A DNA stretch of 64,000 nucleotides, taken from positions 99,610 to 163,609 of the forward strand of contig DIWE01000037.1 in NCBI GenBank assembly GCA_002423435.1, written 5' to 3'. The notes beneath the pieces were generated by a model, which was not told the DNA's origin, did no database searches, and saw only the letters and a program-made list of their open reading frames with translations. A program made the position numbers and the translations under genes. Positions 1 to 9,246 of the stretch are shown in pieces (position 1 is the stretch's first letter; every line of letters begins with the position of its first letter). This DNA is from Clostridiales bacterium UBA6114. GTDB lineage: Bacteria; Bacillota; Clostridia; Oscillospirales; Butyricicoccaceae.

Positions 1-855
1 GTCGTCGGCATGGCGGGGCTTTTGCCGACGCTCGCGGCGATCGACGCCGGGAAAACGATCGCTCTTGCAAACAAGGAGACCCTTGTCTGCGCGGGAAAAA
101 TCGTCATGGAGCGGGCAAAGGAAAAGGGAGTTTCGATTCTTCCCGTCGATTCGGAACATTCGGCGCTTTTTCAGTGCATAAACGGCGAAAAAAGACAGTA
201 TATTAAACGAATGATCCTGACGGCGTCGGGGGGGCCTTTTTTCGGGAAAACCGCCGCCGAGCTCGAAAAGATCACGCCGGAGGACGCGCTGCGCCATCCG
301 AACTGGAAAATGGGGGCAAAGATCACCGTCGATTCCGCGACGCTGATGAACAAGGGCCTCGAATTCATCGAAGCGATGTGGCTTTACGATATGGAGCCGT
401 CCCAGATCTCGATCCTGGTCCACAGAGAGAGCATCGTCCATTCGCTCGTGGAATTTGCCGACCATTCGACAATCGCGCAGCTGTCGCTGCCCGACATGAG
501 GCTCCCGATCCAGTACGCGCTTTCATGGCCGGAACGCACACAGGCGGTAATCCCCGAGCTCGACCTCGCAAAAATCGGGACCCTTCGCTTTTTCGAGCCC
601 GATTTCGGGAATTTCAGGTGCCTGACTCTGGCCATGGATGCCGCCAAACGCGGCGGAAACGCGTGCGCCGTGTTAAACGGCGCAAACGAAGCGGCAGTGG
701 AGCTGTTTTTAAGCCGCAGGATCGGGTTTAACGACATCGCAAAGGCGGTCGAGGGGGCGCTTTCAGGCGTGCCCTATCTCAGTTTACCGTCTCTTGACGA
801 CCTGTTGCAAAGCGACAGGCAGGCGAGAGACATCGTTTCTGGTTTTGTCCCTTAA
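1..855 (+). CDS. dxr: 1-deoxy-D-xylulose 5-phosphate reductoisomerase, 5' end missing
   Basis: Second enzyme of the MEP isoprenoid pathway; it rearranges and reduces DXP to methylerythritol phosphate with NADPH in the cytoplasm. The gene runs in from the left edge in frame from base 1, so only the last 284 or so residues are present and the NADPH-binding fold is mostly outside. Visible family marks are the metal site VDSEHSALFQ, the flexible-loop segment GGPFFGKT, and the motif VDSATLMNKGLE with its conserved Ser, Asn, Lys and Glu. It ends 5 bases before rseP, and ispG of the same pathway follows, so the three probably form one operon. The internal ATG at base 10 is not a start. Confidence 0.95.
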   Translation, partial: VVGMAGLLPTLAAIDAGKTIALANKETLVCAGKIVMERAKEKGVSILPVDSEHSALFQCINGEKRQYIKRMILTASGGPFFGKTAAELEKITPEDALRHPNWKMGAKITVDSATLMNKGLEFIEAMWLYDMEPSQISILVHRESIVHSLVEFADHSTIAQLSLPDMRLPIQYALSWPERTQAVIPELDLAKIGTLRFFEPDFGNFRCLTLAMDAAKRGGNACAVLNGANEAAVELFLSRRIGFNDIAKAVEGALSGVPYLSLPSLDDLLQSDRQARDIVSGFVP

Positions 856-860
856 CGGAG

Positions 861-1904
861 GTGTTTACGATCTTTACAGTTATCATAGCAATCATTGTTT
901 TCGGCTTAATCCTCATCGTGCACGAATTCGGCCATTTCGTCACCGCAAAAGCGTACGGCGTTTTGGTACACGAGTTTGCGATCGGCTTCGGGCCGCAGCT
1001 TTTGAAGTTCCGCAAGGGGGAAACGGTCTATTCCCTTCGCCTGATCCCTCTCGGCGGCGCCGTTTATCTGGAAAGCACCAATGAAAGCGACGACGAAAAC
1101 CCGCGCGCCTTCAACAATGTGTCCCTCGGGCGCCGGATTGTCATCGCGTCGGCCGGCGCGATCATGAATTTTATATTCGGCCTTATCATCCTCGCCTTTC
1201 TTTTGTTTCCGGGCAAGAACATCGCGATGCCCGTCATATCGGGCTTTATGCCCGGGTTTCCGCTGACGGGCGAAAACGGCTTCCAGGTCGGGGACGAGAT
1301 CACGTCCATAAACGGCTACCATATCCTTGTGTACGGCGACGTCAATTTCGCGCTTTCGCGCGGAGAAGGAAAACCCTATGACGTCACGGTGAGACGCGAC
1401 GGCAAAAGGGTCAAATTGAACGATCTTCCGCTTGAAAAAACGGAATACACCGTAAACGGCCAGAAGGGGATGTATTACGGCTTTAACTTTCTCGTAAAAA
1501 AGGCCACCGTTCCCGATAAGCTCAACAATGTGTGGGGCAGCGCCATCAATTTTGTGCGGCTTGCCTGGCTCGGGCTTACCGAACTGATAAGCGGGAACGT
1601 GGGGGTCAGCGAAATGACCGGGCCTGTCGGAATATCGGTCGCGATCAGCGAAACGGCCAGAAAATCGGTGCTCGACATGTGGTATCTCGTCGCGTTTATC
1701 TCGATTAACCTCGCTTTCATGAACCTTTTGCCGCTCCCCGCGCTCGACGGCGGACGCCTTTTTTTCATGGTGATCGAGCTGATACGCGGCAGGCCGGTAA
1801 ACCCGAAATATGAAAATTATGTCCACGCGATGGGGCTTTTCATGTTTCTGATTTTGTTTTTCTATGTGACGTACAACGATGTTGTGCGCGAATTTTTCAG
1901 TTGA
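861..1904 (+). CDS. rseP: RIP metalloprotease RseP / site-2 protease family
   Basis: Intramembrane zinc metalloprotease that cleaves membrane-anchored substrates such as anti-sigma factors or signal-peptide remnants. The 347 residues start with a membrane segment carrying HEFGH (residues 21-25 from the GTG), the zinc ligands and catalytic Glu. A PDZ domain follows (about residues 125-205) and the second active-site motif PALDGG lies near residue 293 in another membrane segment. Membrane spans before and after complete the usual topology. The start is uncertain: GTG at 861 overlaps the only good Shine-Dalgarno (GGAGGTG), and a normally spaced start would fall on ACG or ATC codons. In Clostridia the gene normally lies between dxr and ispG, as here. 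Confidence 0.93.
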   Translation: MFTIFTVIIAIIVFGLILIVHEFGHFVTAKAYGVLVHEFAIGFGPQLLKFRKGETVYSLRLIPLGGAVYLESTNESDDENPRAFNNVSLGRRIVIASAGAIMNFIFGLIILAFLLFPGKNIAMPVISGFMPGFPLTGENGFQVGDEITSINGYHILVYGDVNFALSRGEGKPYDVTVRRDGKRVKLNDLPLEKTEYTVNGQKGMYYGFNFLVKKATVPDKLNNVWGSAINFVRLAWLGLTELISGNVGVSEMTGPVGISVAISETARKSVLDMWYLVAFISINLAFMNLLPLPALDGGRLFFMVIELIRGRPVNPKYENYVHAMGLFMFLILFFYVTYNDVVREFFS

Positions 1905-1921
1905 CGAGTGGACTTAAAGCT

Positions 1922-2986
1922 ATGGATCAGACGATTTTTACACCAAAAAAGACAAGACGGATCACAGTCGGCGGCGTCGCGATCGGCGGCGGCGCCGATG
2001 TTGTCGTTCAGTCGATGACCAATACCGATACGCGCGACGCGGAAAAAACGCTGGCGCAGATAAAACGGCTTCATGATGCGGGGTGCGGGATCGTCCGCGT
2101 TGCCATCCCTGATATGGACGCCGCGCGGGCGCTTTACGAAATCAAAAAGTCCTCGCCTCTCCCGGTTGTCGCGGACATTCATTTCGACTACCGGCTCGCG
2201 ATCGAAGCGACTTACGCGGGCGCCGACAAGATCCGCATAAACCCCGGAAATATCGGCGGGGAGGACCGCGTAAAGGCGGTCGTCTCCGCCTGCCGCGAAA
2301 AAAAGATTCCCATCCGCGTCGGCGTAAACTCGGGCTCCCTGCAGCGCGGGCTCCTCGAAAAATACGGCGCGCCGTGCGCCGAGGCGCTCGTCGAGAGCGC
2401 GGATATGCACCTTCAGCTGCTTTGGCGCTTCGACTTTGACGACATCTGCGTGTCGATCAAATCGTCGGACGTACCGACAACGGTGAAGGCCAACATGCTG
2501 TTTTCCTCCCGGTACGACGTTCCGCTCCACCTCGGCGTGACCGAGGCCGGAACACAGTATATGGGAACGGTAAAATCTTCGGCCGGGATCGGGGGACTTC
2601 TGGCCCTCGGCGTCGGCGACACCATCCGCGTGTCCCTGACGGCGGACCCGGTTTCAGAGGTTTACGCGGCGCAGGCGATATTGAAGGCGGTCGGGCTCAA
2701 TAAAAGCGGCGTCAGCGTCGTTTCCTGCCCTACCTGCGGCCGCACCCGGATTCCTCTGATCGAAATTGCGAACGAGGTGGAAAAAAAGCTCGCCGGCTGC
2801 CCGAAGAAGCTCAAGGTGGCCGTCATGGGCTGCGCTGTAAACGGCCCCGGAGAGGCGAGGGAAGCCGATATCGGCATTGCCGGCGGGGACGGGGAAGGAT
2901 TGATTTTCGTAAAGGGCAGGATTATCAGAAAGGTTCCCCAAGAAGACCTTGTCGCGGAGCTGATCCGGGAAATCGATCATCTTTGA
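1922..2986 (+). CDS. ispG: 4-hydroxy-3-methylbut-2-enyl diphosphate synthase (flavodoxin)
   Basis: Sixth enzyme of the MEP pathway; an iron-sulfur protein that reductively opens methylerythritol cyclodiphosphate to HMBPP. At 354 residues it is the short bacterial form: an N-terminal TIM barrel (conserved VQSMTNTDT near the start) and a C-terminal [4Fe-4S] domain. The cluster cysteines are in SCPTCGRTRI and VMGCAVNGPGEA, which also holds the Glu ligand. I chose ATG 1922, which begins MDQTIF just before the conserved region; an in-frame TTG at 1901 overlapping the end of rseP would add seven unconserved residues. No strong ribosome site is visible for either, which suggests coupling to rseP translation. 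Confidence 0.94.
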   Translation: MDQTIFTPKKTRRITVGGVAIGGGADVVVQSMTNTDTRDAEKTLAQIKRLHDAGCGIVRVAIPDMDAARALYEIKKSSPLPVVADIHFDYRLAIEATYAGADKIRINPGNIGGEDRVKAVVSACREKKIPIRVGVNSGSLQRGLLEKYGAPCAEALVESADMHLQLLWRFDFDDICVSIKSSDVPTTVKANMLFSSRYDVPLHLGVTEAGTQYMGTVKSSAGIGGLLALGVGDTIRVSLTADPVSEVYAAQAILKAVGLNKSGVSVVSCPTCGRTRIPLIEIANEVEKKLAGCPKKLKVAVMGCAVNGPGEAREADIGIAGGDGEGLIFVKGRIIRKVPQEDLVAELIREIDHL

Positions 2987-3000
2987 GAAGGAGAAAATGA

Positions 3001-6000
3001 ATGACCGGGAAAGCGCTACATAGCATTTTTACAAGGGTTTCGCCCAAAACCCTTTCATCCCTGCCGCCGGATACGGAGGTTTCGTCGCTCAAAATCGAGC
3101 GGTCGAATTTAAGCTCCGAGGTTTGTCTTGAAAGCAATGCGAAAATTGAAACGGAAATGCTCCTCCAGCTTCAATCGGAAATCAAGGAGCAGTACGGATT
3201 TTCAGACGTCCAAATCACTACAAGACATGTGGATGTGAAAACAAAAGAGCGGGATTCTGCCGCGCAGAATGCGCTGCAGCCGGTCGGAAGGTCACATTCC
3301 GAGCCGCAGAAGGAGAGAAGGCCGGCCTCGCGGCCCAATTTTGCGCAAAAAGCGCGGAAAAAGGCGGATATCGCGGAGGAGAATCTGATCTACGGGAGGA
3401 TTTATCAGGAAGACACCGTGCCGATGAATACGGTAAGCCTTGAGAGCGGAAAGGCCTCGGTAAAGGGCGACGTGTTTTCGGTGACGACCCACGAGCTTCA
3501 GAACAGGAACGCGACCGTTTTCTCATTCGACATGACCGATTACACGTCGTCGGTGCGCGTTGTCAAGGTGTTCGACAACGACCAGCTCCCCCAGGTATCG
3601 GACAGGCTCTCCGTCGGCGACCACATCCTCGTGCAGGGCAACGTCGCGTATTCGAACTTCGAAAAGGACCTGGTTCTTTCCCCGACCGGAATCGCGCGCC
3701 AGAAGAAGAAGATACGCGAGGACCGCGCGCAAAGAAAACGCGTGGAGCTGCATCTGCACACCAATATGTCGTCGATGGACGGCATGAGCAGCGTGTCGTC
3801 GCTTGTAAAACGCGCGGCGCAGTGGGGCCAGAGCGCCGTCGCCATTACCGATCACGGCGTGGTGCAGGCGTTTCCCGACGCGATGCTTGCGGCAAAGGCC
3901 GCGGGCATCAAGATCATTTATGGCGTCGAAGCCTATTACGTCAACAATTCCGACCGGGTGACCGTCGTCACGGGAAAGGCCGACGGCTCTCTCGACGGCG
4001 AGTTTATTGTGTTTGACCTTGAAACGACGGGCTTTAACCCGAAGACCGAACGGATCATCGAGATCGCGGCGGCTACCGTGAAAAACGGCGAGGTTATTTC
4101 CAGATACCAGTGCTACGTGGACCCCGGAAAACCGATCCCCGCGGAAATCACAAAGCTCACCGGCATCGACGACTCGACCGTCAGAGGCGCGCAGACGATC
4201 GACGCGGTGCTTCCCGATTTTCTGGAATACATCGGAGACCGCCCGCTTGTCGCGCACAACGCGTCGTTCGACATCTCGTTTTTGTCGCAGGCGTGCAGGA
4301 GCTATCACATGGAGCGCGATTTTACATATATCGACACGCTCGAGCTTTCCCGCCTCCTTCTGCCGGATCTTGAACGGCACAAATTGAACCTTGTCGCGCA
4401 GGCGCTGAACCTGGGGAAATTCGACCACCACCGCGCCTCCGAGGACACCGAAATTCTGACCGGGATTTTTATAAATTTTATGGGGCGCCTCAAAAACGAG
4501 CTCGGGATTAAAAACATCTCGCAGATCAACCCCGTTTTAAGCGGCACGCACGCAAAGAAGCGCTCGATCAAAGGACTCCCCGTACACCATCTGATCATTC
4601 TTGTGAAAAACGAGACGGGGCTTCGGAATCTGTACCAGCTTGTTTCGAAAGCCCATCTCGAATACTATAGAAAGCACCCCATCATCCCGCGATCCGAGCT
4701 TTTAAAGCACCGCGACGGCCTGATTCTCGGCTCCGCCTGTGAAAAAGGGGAGCTTTTTACCGCGATCGTCGAGGAAAAGCCCTACGGCGACCTTTTGCGG
4801 ATCGCCTCCTTCTACGATTACCTGGAAATCCAGCCGATCGGGAACAACCGGTTTCTGATCGAGCGCTCGACCGCGGCCGACGAGGAGGCGCTCCGGGACT
4901 ATAACCGGGCGGTTGTCGCCTTGGGGGAGGAGCTGAAGCTTCCCGTCGTCGCAACCGGCGACGTGCATTTTCTCGAGCCGGAGGACGAGGTCTACCGCAG
5001 GGTGATCATTGCAGGCCTCGGTTTTTCCGACGCCGACCGCCCCCTTCCGCTTTATTTCAAGACGACGGACGAAATGCTCGAGGAATTCTCCTATCTCGGC
5101 GAAAAGAAAGCCTTTGAGGTGGTCGTTGAGAACACAAACCGGATTGCGGAGCTATGCGAGCCCATAAAGCCGGTCCCGTCGGGTACATATCCACCCGAAA
5201 TCGAGAATTCGCAGACGGAGCTGAGCGAGCTTGTGTGGGGTAAAGCGCATGAGCTTTACGGTGAAAATCTGCCCGAGATCGTGAAAAAAAGGATCGACAC
5301 GGAGCTTTCCTCCATTATAAAGCACGGCTTCGACGTCATGTATATGATCGCGCAGAAGCTGGTTTTCAAATCGATTGAGAGCGGCTATCTGGTCGGATCG
5401 AGGGGCTCGGTCGGCTCCTCGGTCGTCGCGTTTTTCTCCGGCATCACGGAGGTAAACGCGCTTGCGCCCCATTACCGGTGCGAAAACTGCCGGCACAGCG
5501 AGTTTTTCGAGAATTCGGAATATGCCTGCGGCGCGGACATGCCGGACAAGGACTGCCCGAGATGCGGCAAGCCGTATAAAAAGGACGGCTTCAATATCCC
5601 GTTTGCGACCTTTCTGGGCTTTGACGGCGACAAAGCGCCCGATATCGACTTGAATTTCTCCGGCGAATACCAGTCGAAGGCCCACCGGCACACGGTCGAG
5701 CTCTTCGGCGAGGAGCATGTGTTCCGGGCCGGAACGATCGGCACGCTCGCCGAGCGGACGGCCTTCGGCTTTGTCAAAAAGTACATGGAGGAACGCGACT
5801 TAAAGCTTGGGAAAGCGGAGGAAAACCGCCTCGTGACCGGCTGCACAGGCGTCAAGCGCACGACCGGCCAGCATCCCGGCGGCCTTATGATTGTCCCGAA
5901 AAATAAATCGATCTACGATTTCTGTCCGGTGCAGCACCCGGCGGACGACCAGAACACCGATATCATCACGACCCATTTCGATTACCACTCCATCCACGAC

Positions 6001-7077
6001 AACCTCCTAAAGCTCGACCTTCTGGGCCATGACGATCCGACCATGATCCGTATGCTGGAGGACTTGACCGGCGAAAACGCGCGGAAAATCCCATTAGACG
6101 AGCCCCGCGTGATGAAGATATTCACCGATATCCGCGCGCTCGATATCGAACCGGACGACATCCTGGGGCAGGTCGGAACGGTCGCGATCCCCGAATACGG
6201 CACAAAGTTTGTCCGCGAGATGCTGATGGCGACAAAGCCGACGACCTTCGACGAGCTCGTCCGGATTTCCGGCCTTTCCCACGGGACCGACGTCTGGATC
6301 GGAAACGCGCAGCAGCTGATCCAGAGCAACGTGGCTACCTTGAAGGAGGTCATCTGCGCGCGCGACGATATTATGAACTTCCTGATCTCGAAGGGAATCG
6401 ACCCGAAGCTTTCGTTCAAGATTATGGAGGACGTCCGCAAGGGGAAGGTCGCCGCCGGAAAATGCAAGGACTGGGACACGATCAAGGCGGATCTGATCAA
6501 GAACGGCGTGCCGGAGTGGTATGTCGAGTCCTGCGAAAAGATCAAATACATGTTCCCGAAAGCCCACGCCGTCGCCTATGTCATGATGGCCTACCGGATC
6601 GCGTGGTTTAAGGTTTACCGCCCGATCGCGTTTTACAGCGCGTATTTCACGATCCGCGCCGGCGCGTTCGATTCGCTGATCATGACGAGGGGCGACGGGT
6701 TTGTCGTCTCGAAATATAAGGAGCTGGGCCAGAAGCCGACCCTGACGGCGCTGGAGAAGGAAATGCTCCTGACGCTCGAGGTATGCCACGAGTTTTATAA
6801 AAGAGGGTTTTCGTTTTCTCCGGTCGACGTCTATAAATCGGATGAGACCCGGTTTCTCATAGAGGGCGATTTGCTTATCCCGCCGCTTACCTCTCTCCAG
6901 GGCGTCGGCGGACAGGCGGCAAGCTCGATTGTGACCGAGCGGGCAAAGGAACCGTTTTTGTCGGTGGACGAGCTGTCGCTACGCTGCCCGAAGGCTTCCA
7001 AAGCGGTGATCGAGGTGCTTTCGAAAAGCGGCGCGCTCGACGCGCTGCCCCAAAGCACGCAGGTTTCCTTCTTTTGA
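3001..7077 (+). CDS. polC: DNA polymerase III alpha subunit, PolC type
   Basis: Replicative polymerase of low-GC Gram-positives with built-in proofreading. The 1358 residues have a divergent N-terminal domain, an OB fold (about 170-240), and a PHP domain beginning RVELHLHTNMSSMDG (about 248). A DEDDh 3'-5' exonuclease is inserted from about 333 (FIVFDLETTGF). The polymerase core carries a zinc-finger Cys set (from CENCRHSEFF, about 827), the catalytic aspartates in PDIDLNFSGEYQ (about 880), and the FPKAHAVAYVMMAYRIAW region. It is slightly shorter than Bacillus PolC, mainly in the N-terminus. ATG 3001 follows AAGGAG by seven bases, 14 bases after ispG. An out-of-frame ATG at 2997 closes quickly and is ignored. 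Confidence 0.97.
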   Translation: MTGKALHSIFTRVSPKTLSSLPPDTEVSSLKIERSNLSSEVCLESNAKIETEMLLQLQSEIKEQYGFSDVQITTRHVDVKTKERDSAAQNALQPVGRSHSEPQKERRPASRPNFAQKARKKADIAEENLIYGRIYQEDTVPMNTVSLESGKASVKGDVFSVTTHELQNRNATVFSFDMTDYTSSVRVVKVFDNDQLPQVSDRLSVGDHILVQGNVAYSNFEKDLVLSPTGIARQKKKIREDRAQRKRVELHLHTNMSSMDGMSSVSSLVKRAAQWGQSAVAITDHGVVQAFPDAMLAAKAAGIKIIYGVEAYYVNNSDRVTVVTGKADGSLDGEFIVFDLETTGFNPKTERIIEIAAATVKNGEVISRYQCYVDPGKPIPAEITKLTGIDDSTVRGAQTIDAVLPDFLEYIGDRPLVAHNASFDISFLSQACRSYHMERDFTYIDTLELSRLLLPDLERHKLNLVAQALNLGKFDHHRASEDTEILTGIFINFMGRLKNELGIKNISQINPVLSGTHAKKRSIKGLPVHHLIILVKNETGLRNLYQLVSKAHLEYYRKHPIIPRSELLKHRDGLILGSACEKGELFTAIVEEKPYGDLLRIASFYDYLEIQPIGNNRFLIERSTAADEEALRDYNRAVVALGEELKLPVVATGDVHFLEPEDEVYRRVIIAGLGFSDADRPLPLYFKTTDEMLEEFSYLGEKKAFEVVVENTNRIAELCEPIKPVPSGTYPPEIENSQTELSELVWGKAHELYGENLPEIVKKRIDTELSSIIKHGFDVMYMIAQKLVFKSIESGYLVGSRGSVGSSVVAFFSGITEVNALAPHYRCENCRHSEFFENSEYACGADMPDKDCPRCGKPYKKDGFNIPFATFLGFDGDKAPDIDLNFSGEYQSKAHRHTVELFGEEHVFRAGTIGTLAERTAFGFVKKYMEERDLKLGKAEENRLVTGCTGVKRTTGQHPGGLMIVPKNKSIYDFCPVQHPADDQNTDIITTHFDYHSIHDNLLKLDLLGHDDPTMIRMLEDLTGENARKIPLDEPRVMKIFTDIRALDIEPDDILGQVGTVAIPEYGTKFVREMLMATKPTTFDELVRISGLSHGTDVWIGNAQQLIQSNVATLKEVICARDDIMNFLISKGIDPKLSFKIMEDVRKGKVAAGKCKDWDTIKADLIKNGVPEWYVESCEKIKYMFPKAHAVAYVMMAYRIAWFKVYRPIAFYSAYFTIRAGAFDSLIMTRGDGFVVSKYKELGQKPTLTALEKEMLLTLEVCHEFYKRGFSFSPVDVYKSDETRFLIEGDLLIPPLTSLQGVGGQAASSIVTERAKEPFLSVDELSLRCPKASKAVIEVLSKSGALDALPQSTQVSFF

Positions 7078-7239
7078 GTAACCATTGCAAAAAACGCCTG
7101 TTGGCGCCTCGGCGGATTATTTTCCGTCATTTCGTCCAAAAAGCCTCGTTAATACACAAAGTATTGCCTGCGTTTTTTGAACGAACTGACGAAAAATCTT
7201 CTCGCCCAATCATCCAACGCGATTTGTGCAGTGGTTACT
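7077..7239. repeat. MITE-like imperfect inverted repeat
   Basis: The ends AGTAACCATTGCA (7077-7089) and TGCAGTGGTTACT (7227-7239) are inverted copies with one mismatch. The similarity continues inward for about 65 bases on each arm: CGTCATTTCGTCCAAAAA on the left pairs with TTTTTTGAACGAACTGACG on the right. The centre also holds a short palindrome around AATACACAAAGTATT. The element starts at the polC stop codon and ends seven bases before the his promoter. No transposase is encoded; a 64-codon open frame across it has no family resemblance. It could be a non-autonomous mobile element, a folded RNA or a degenerate terminator. Confidence 0.65.
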
Positions 7240-7245
7240 TGAGGG

Positions 7246-7274
7246 TTGACAGGTTTATTTTATTGTGATATCAT
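7246..7274 (+). promoter_or_regulatory. Sigma-A promoter of the histidine operon
   Basis: TTGACA (7246-7251), a 17-base spacer, and TATCAT (7269-7274) preceded by TGA, which gives an extended -10. The predicted transcript starts near 7281, about 28 bases before the hisZ ATG. That leaves no room for a T-box or attenuator, so control by a DNA-binding repressor or by histidine feedback on HisG is more likely. Confidence 0.8.
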
Positions 7275-7308
7275 TTTATCATGATAAAGCGATAAAAGGA
7301 GAACGCCA

Positions 7309-8478
7309 ATGAAAAAATACTCGGTCAGCACGCCCGAGGGAACGCGCGACAAGCTGTTTTCCGAGTGCAGCTTAAGAGCGGGCCTGACGGAGCGTTTAAA
7401 GACGCTTTTTTCAAAACATGGATACCAGGAGGTCATCACGCCCTCCGTCGAATATTACGACGTGTTTCTCGATTCGGGCACTCCGCTCGAGCCGGAGTCG
7501 ATGCTCAAGCTGATCGACCGCGCCGGCAGGATTCTGGTGCTGCGCCCCGACGTAACGACGCCCATTGCGAGGATCGCGGCGACAAAGCTTTCGTCGGTCG
7601 ACGCGCCCTATCGGCTTTATTACGTGCAGAGCGTGTTTCGTTCGGATATCGAGCATTCCGGCCGCAGCATGGAAACGCTGCAGGCGGGAGTGGAGCTTTT
7701 GGGCGCGTCGGGCATCCGTCCGGACGTGGAGATGATCGCCCTCGCGGTGCAAAGCCTGGAGGCGTGCGCGCTTTCCGACTACCGCCTTGAAATCGGGCAC
7801 GCCGGGTTCTTCCGCGCGGTCACGTCGGCGCTCGGCGCGTCGCCTGAAAAGGTGGAGGAAATGCGGCGGCTTGTCGAGGAGAAAAACTTCGCCGCCTTAA
7901 ACGATATCTTAAAGGAGTTCGGAGAAAACCCCTATGCCGGAGCGCTGCGCAAGCTGCCCCAGCTTTTTGGGGGCAAGGAGGTCCTCGAGGAGGCCCTCGG
8001 CTTAATCGACGACCCATTAGCCGCCGACGCGATTTCCTATCTGCGCGCGATTTTCTCCGAGCTTGAGGCCGCCGGCCTTTCCGAACGGGTGATGATCGAC
8101 CTGGGACTTGTCAATGAAATCAATTATTATACCGGCGCGGTTTTCAGGGGATACGCGTCAGGCGCGGGCGGCACCGTCTTAAGCGGCGGGCGCTACGACC
8201 AGCTTGCCGGAGCCTTCGGCAGGCCGATGCCGGCAACCGGCTTCGCGATCGATGTCGACGCGCTGAGCGAATGCGTCCTGATGCCCGAGGACGGGGCGCT
8301 CCGGGAAATCGTCTGGTATGAAGACGGGTGCTTGAAAGAAGCCCTTTCCTATATAGACGCTTTGCCGGCGGGCAGCGCCGCCCTTTCGGTCGCGCTTTTA
8401 AGGGAAGACGCGGAAAAAGACGCGGCAAAGAAAAATGTCGGGCTGACCGTCATCGGCAATGGGGGCGTAAAGAAATGA
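7309..8478 (+). CDS. hisZ: ATP phosphoribosyltransferase regulatory subunit HisZ
   Basis: Catalytically dead paralogue of histidyl-tRNA synthetase that assembles with short HisG to make the first enzyme of histidine synthesis active and feedback-sensitive. The 389 residues show the class II synthetase fold: STPEGTRD at the start, motif 2 around RPDVTTPIARI and YYVQSVFR, and GGRYDQLAGAFG towards the end. The C-terminal anticodon-binding domain of a true HisRS is missing, and the operon context supports HisZ. AAAGGAG lies upstream of the ATG. It is the first gene of the operon; its TGA overlaps the hisG ATG. Confidence 0.93.
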   Translation: MKKYSVSTPEGTRDKLFSECSLRAGLTERLKTLFSKHGYQEVITPSVEYYDVFLDSGTPLEPESMLKLIDRAGRILVLRPDVTTPIARIAATKLSSVDAPYRLYYVQSVFRSDIEHSGRSMETLQAGVELLGASGIRPDVEMIALAVQSLEACALSDYRLEIGHAGFFRAVTSALGASPEKVEEMRRLVEEKNFAALNDILKEFGENPYAGALRKLPQLFGGKEVLEEALGLIDDPLAADAISYLRAIFSELEAAGLSERVMIDLGLVNEINYYTGAVFRGYASGAGGTVLSGGRYDQLAGAFGRPMPATGFAIDVDALSECVLMPEDGALREIVWYEDGCLKEALSYIDALPAGSAALSVALLREDAEKDAAKKNVGLTVIGNGGVKK

Positions 8479-9131
8479 ATCCGATCAGAATCGCCCTTAC
8501 AAAGGGGCGCTTGGAAAAAGAATCGATCGCGCTGTTTGAAAAAGCCGGCTTCGACTGCTCGGAGCTTAAGGAAAAAAGCCGGAAGCTGATTTTCAGGCTC
8601 CCGGAATCGGGCCCCGAAATCGTGCTTGCCAAGGCGCCCGACGTCATCACCTATGTCGAGCACGGCGTGTGCGATCTCGGCGTTGTCGGAAAAGACACCA
8701 TCATGGAAAAGGGCCGGTCCTTTTACGAGGTGCTCGACCTGAAATTCGGAAAATGCCGGTTCGTGCTCGCGACAAAAGCGGGGGAGAATTTCTACGGCAC
8801 TTATAAAAGCCGTACCATCGCCACAAAATATCCCGAGGTCGCCAAAGCCTTTTTCGATAAAAAAAATATGGATATTGAAATCATCAAAATCGAGGGCTCG
8901 GTCGAGCTTGCCCCGATTCTGGGGCTTGCCGACGGCATTGTCGATATTGTGGAAACGGGATCGACGCTCCGGGAAAACGGGCTTGTCCCGATCGAGGACG
9001 TGGCTTTTGTCAGCGCGCGCATGATCGTAAACCTCGCGAGCATGAAAATGAAAAAGCGCGAGATCCTCGGCTTCCTCTCAAAATGCGAAGCGGCATTGGG
9101 GGACGAAAGTTTGAAAGAATCCAAACTTTAA
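8475..9131 (+). CDS. hisG: ATP phosphoribosyltransferase, short form
   Basis: Catalyses the first committed step, joining ATP and PRPP to phosphoribosyl-ATP. At 218 residues it is the short form that lacks the C-terminal regulatory ACT-like domain, which fits with hisZ next to it. Family marks are IALTKGRLEKES at the N-terminus, the periplasmic-binding-protein-like fold, and the PRPP loop near residues 150-165 (GLADGIVDIVETGSTLRENG). The ATG overlaps the hisZ stop as ATGA, implying coupled translation. After it, 115 bases hold a hairpin repeat before hisD. Confidence 0.95.
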   Translation: MNPIRIALTKGRLEKESIALFEKAGFDCSELKEKSRKLIFRLPESGPEIVLAKAPDVITYVEHGVCDLGVVGKDTIMEKGRSFYEVLDLKFGKCRFVLATKAGENFYGTYKSRTIATKYPEVAKAFFDKKNMDIEIIKIEGSVELAPILGLADGIVDIVETGSTLRENGLVPIEDVAFVSARMIVNLASMKMKKREILGFLSKCEAALGDESLKESKL

Positions 9132-9185
9132 TGATTTACGTGCGTGTTTAACGCCCTTCGGGCAACCGCAGCACATGCACAATAT

Positions 9186-9242
9186 GACCATTCCTTTTTC
9201 GTGGTCGTTTTGTGTTTTGAAGCGCAATGGAAAGGAATGGTC
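9186..9242. repeat. Hairpin repeat supplying the hisD ribosome site
   Basis: GACCATTCCTTT (9186-9197) and AAAGGAATGGTC (9231-9242) are perfect 12-bp inverted repeats around a 33-base loop. The loop and right arm (GGTCGTTTTGTG, then TGAAGCGCA, then GAAAGGAATGGTC) recur with few differences at 48029-48069 before murB and in decayed form at 42616-42655 before plsY. The right arm contains the only plausible Shine-Dalgarno for hisD, and the hairpin would hide it. This is the only large gap inside the his operon. Confidence 0.7.
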
Positions 9243-9246
9243 CTAT

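Noticed and set aside
906..1826. 306-codon minus-strand frame opposite rseP
   Set aside because: Antisense to a well-supported gene, no ribosome site and no recognisable domain.
7074..7268. 64-codon + frame between polC and hisZ
   Set aside because: It simply translates the inverted repeat and the his promoter.
7275..7308. T-box or histidine attenuator before hisZ
   Set aside because: Only about 28 bases separate the predicted start of transcription and the ATG, too short for either.
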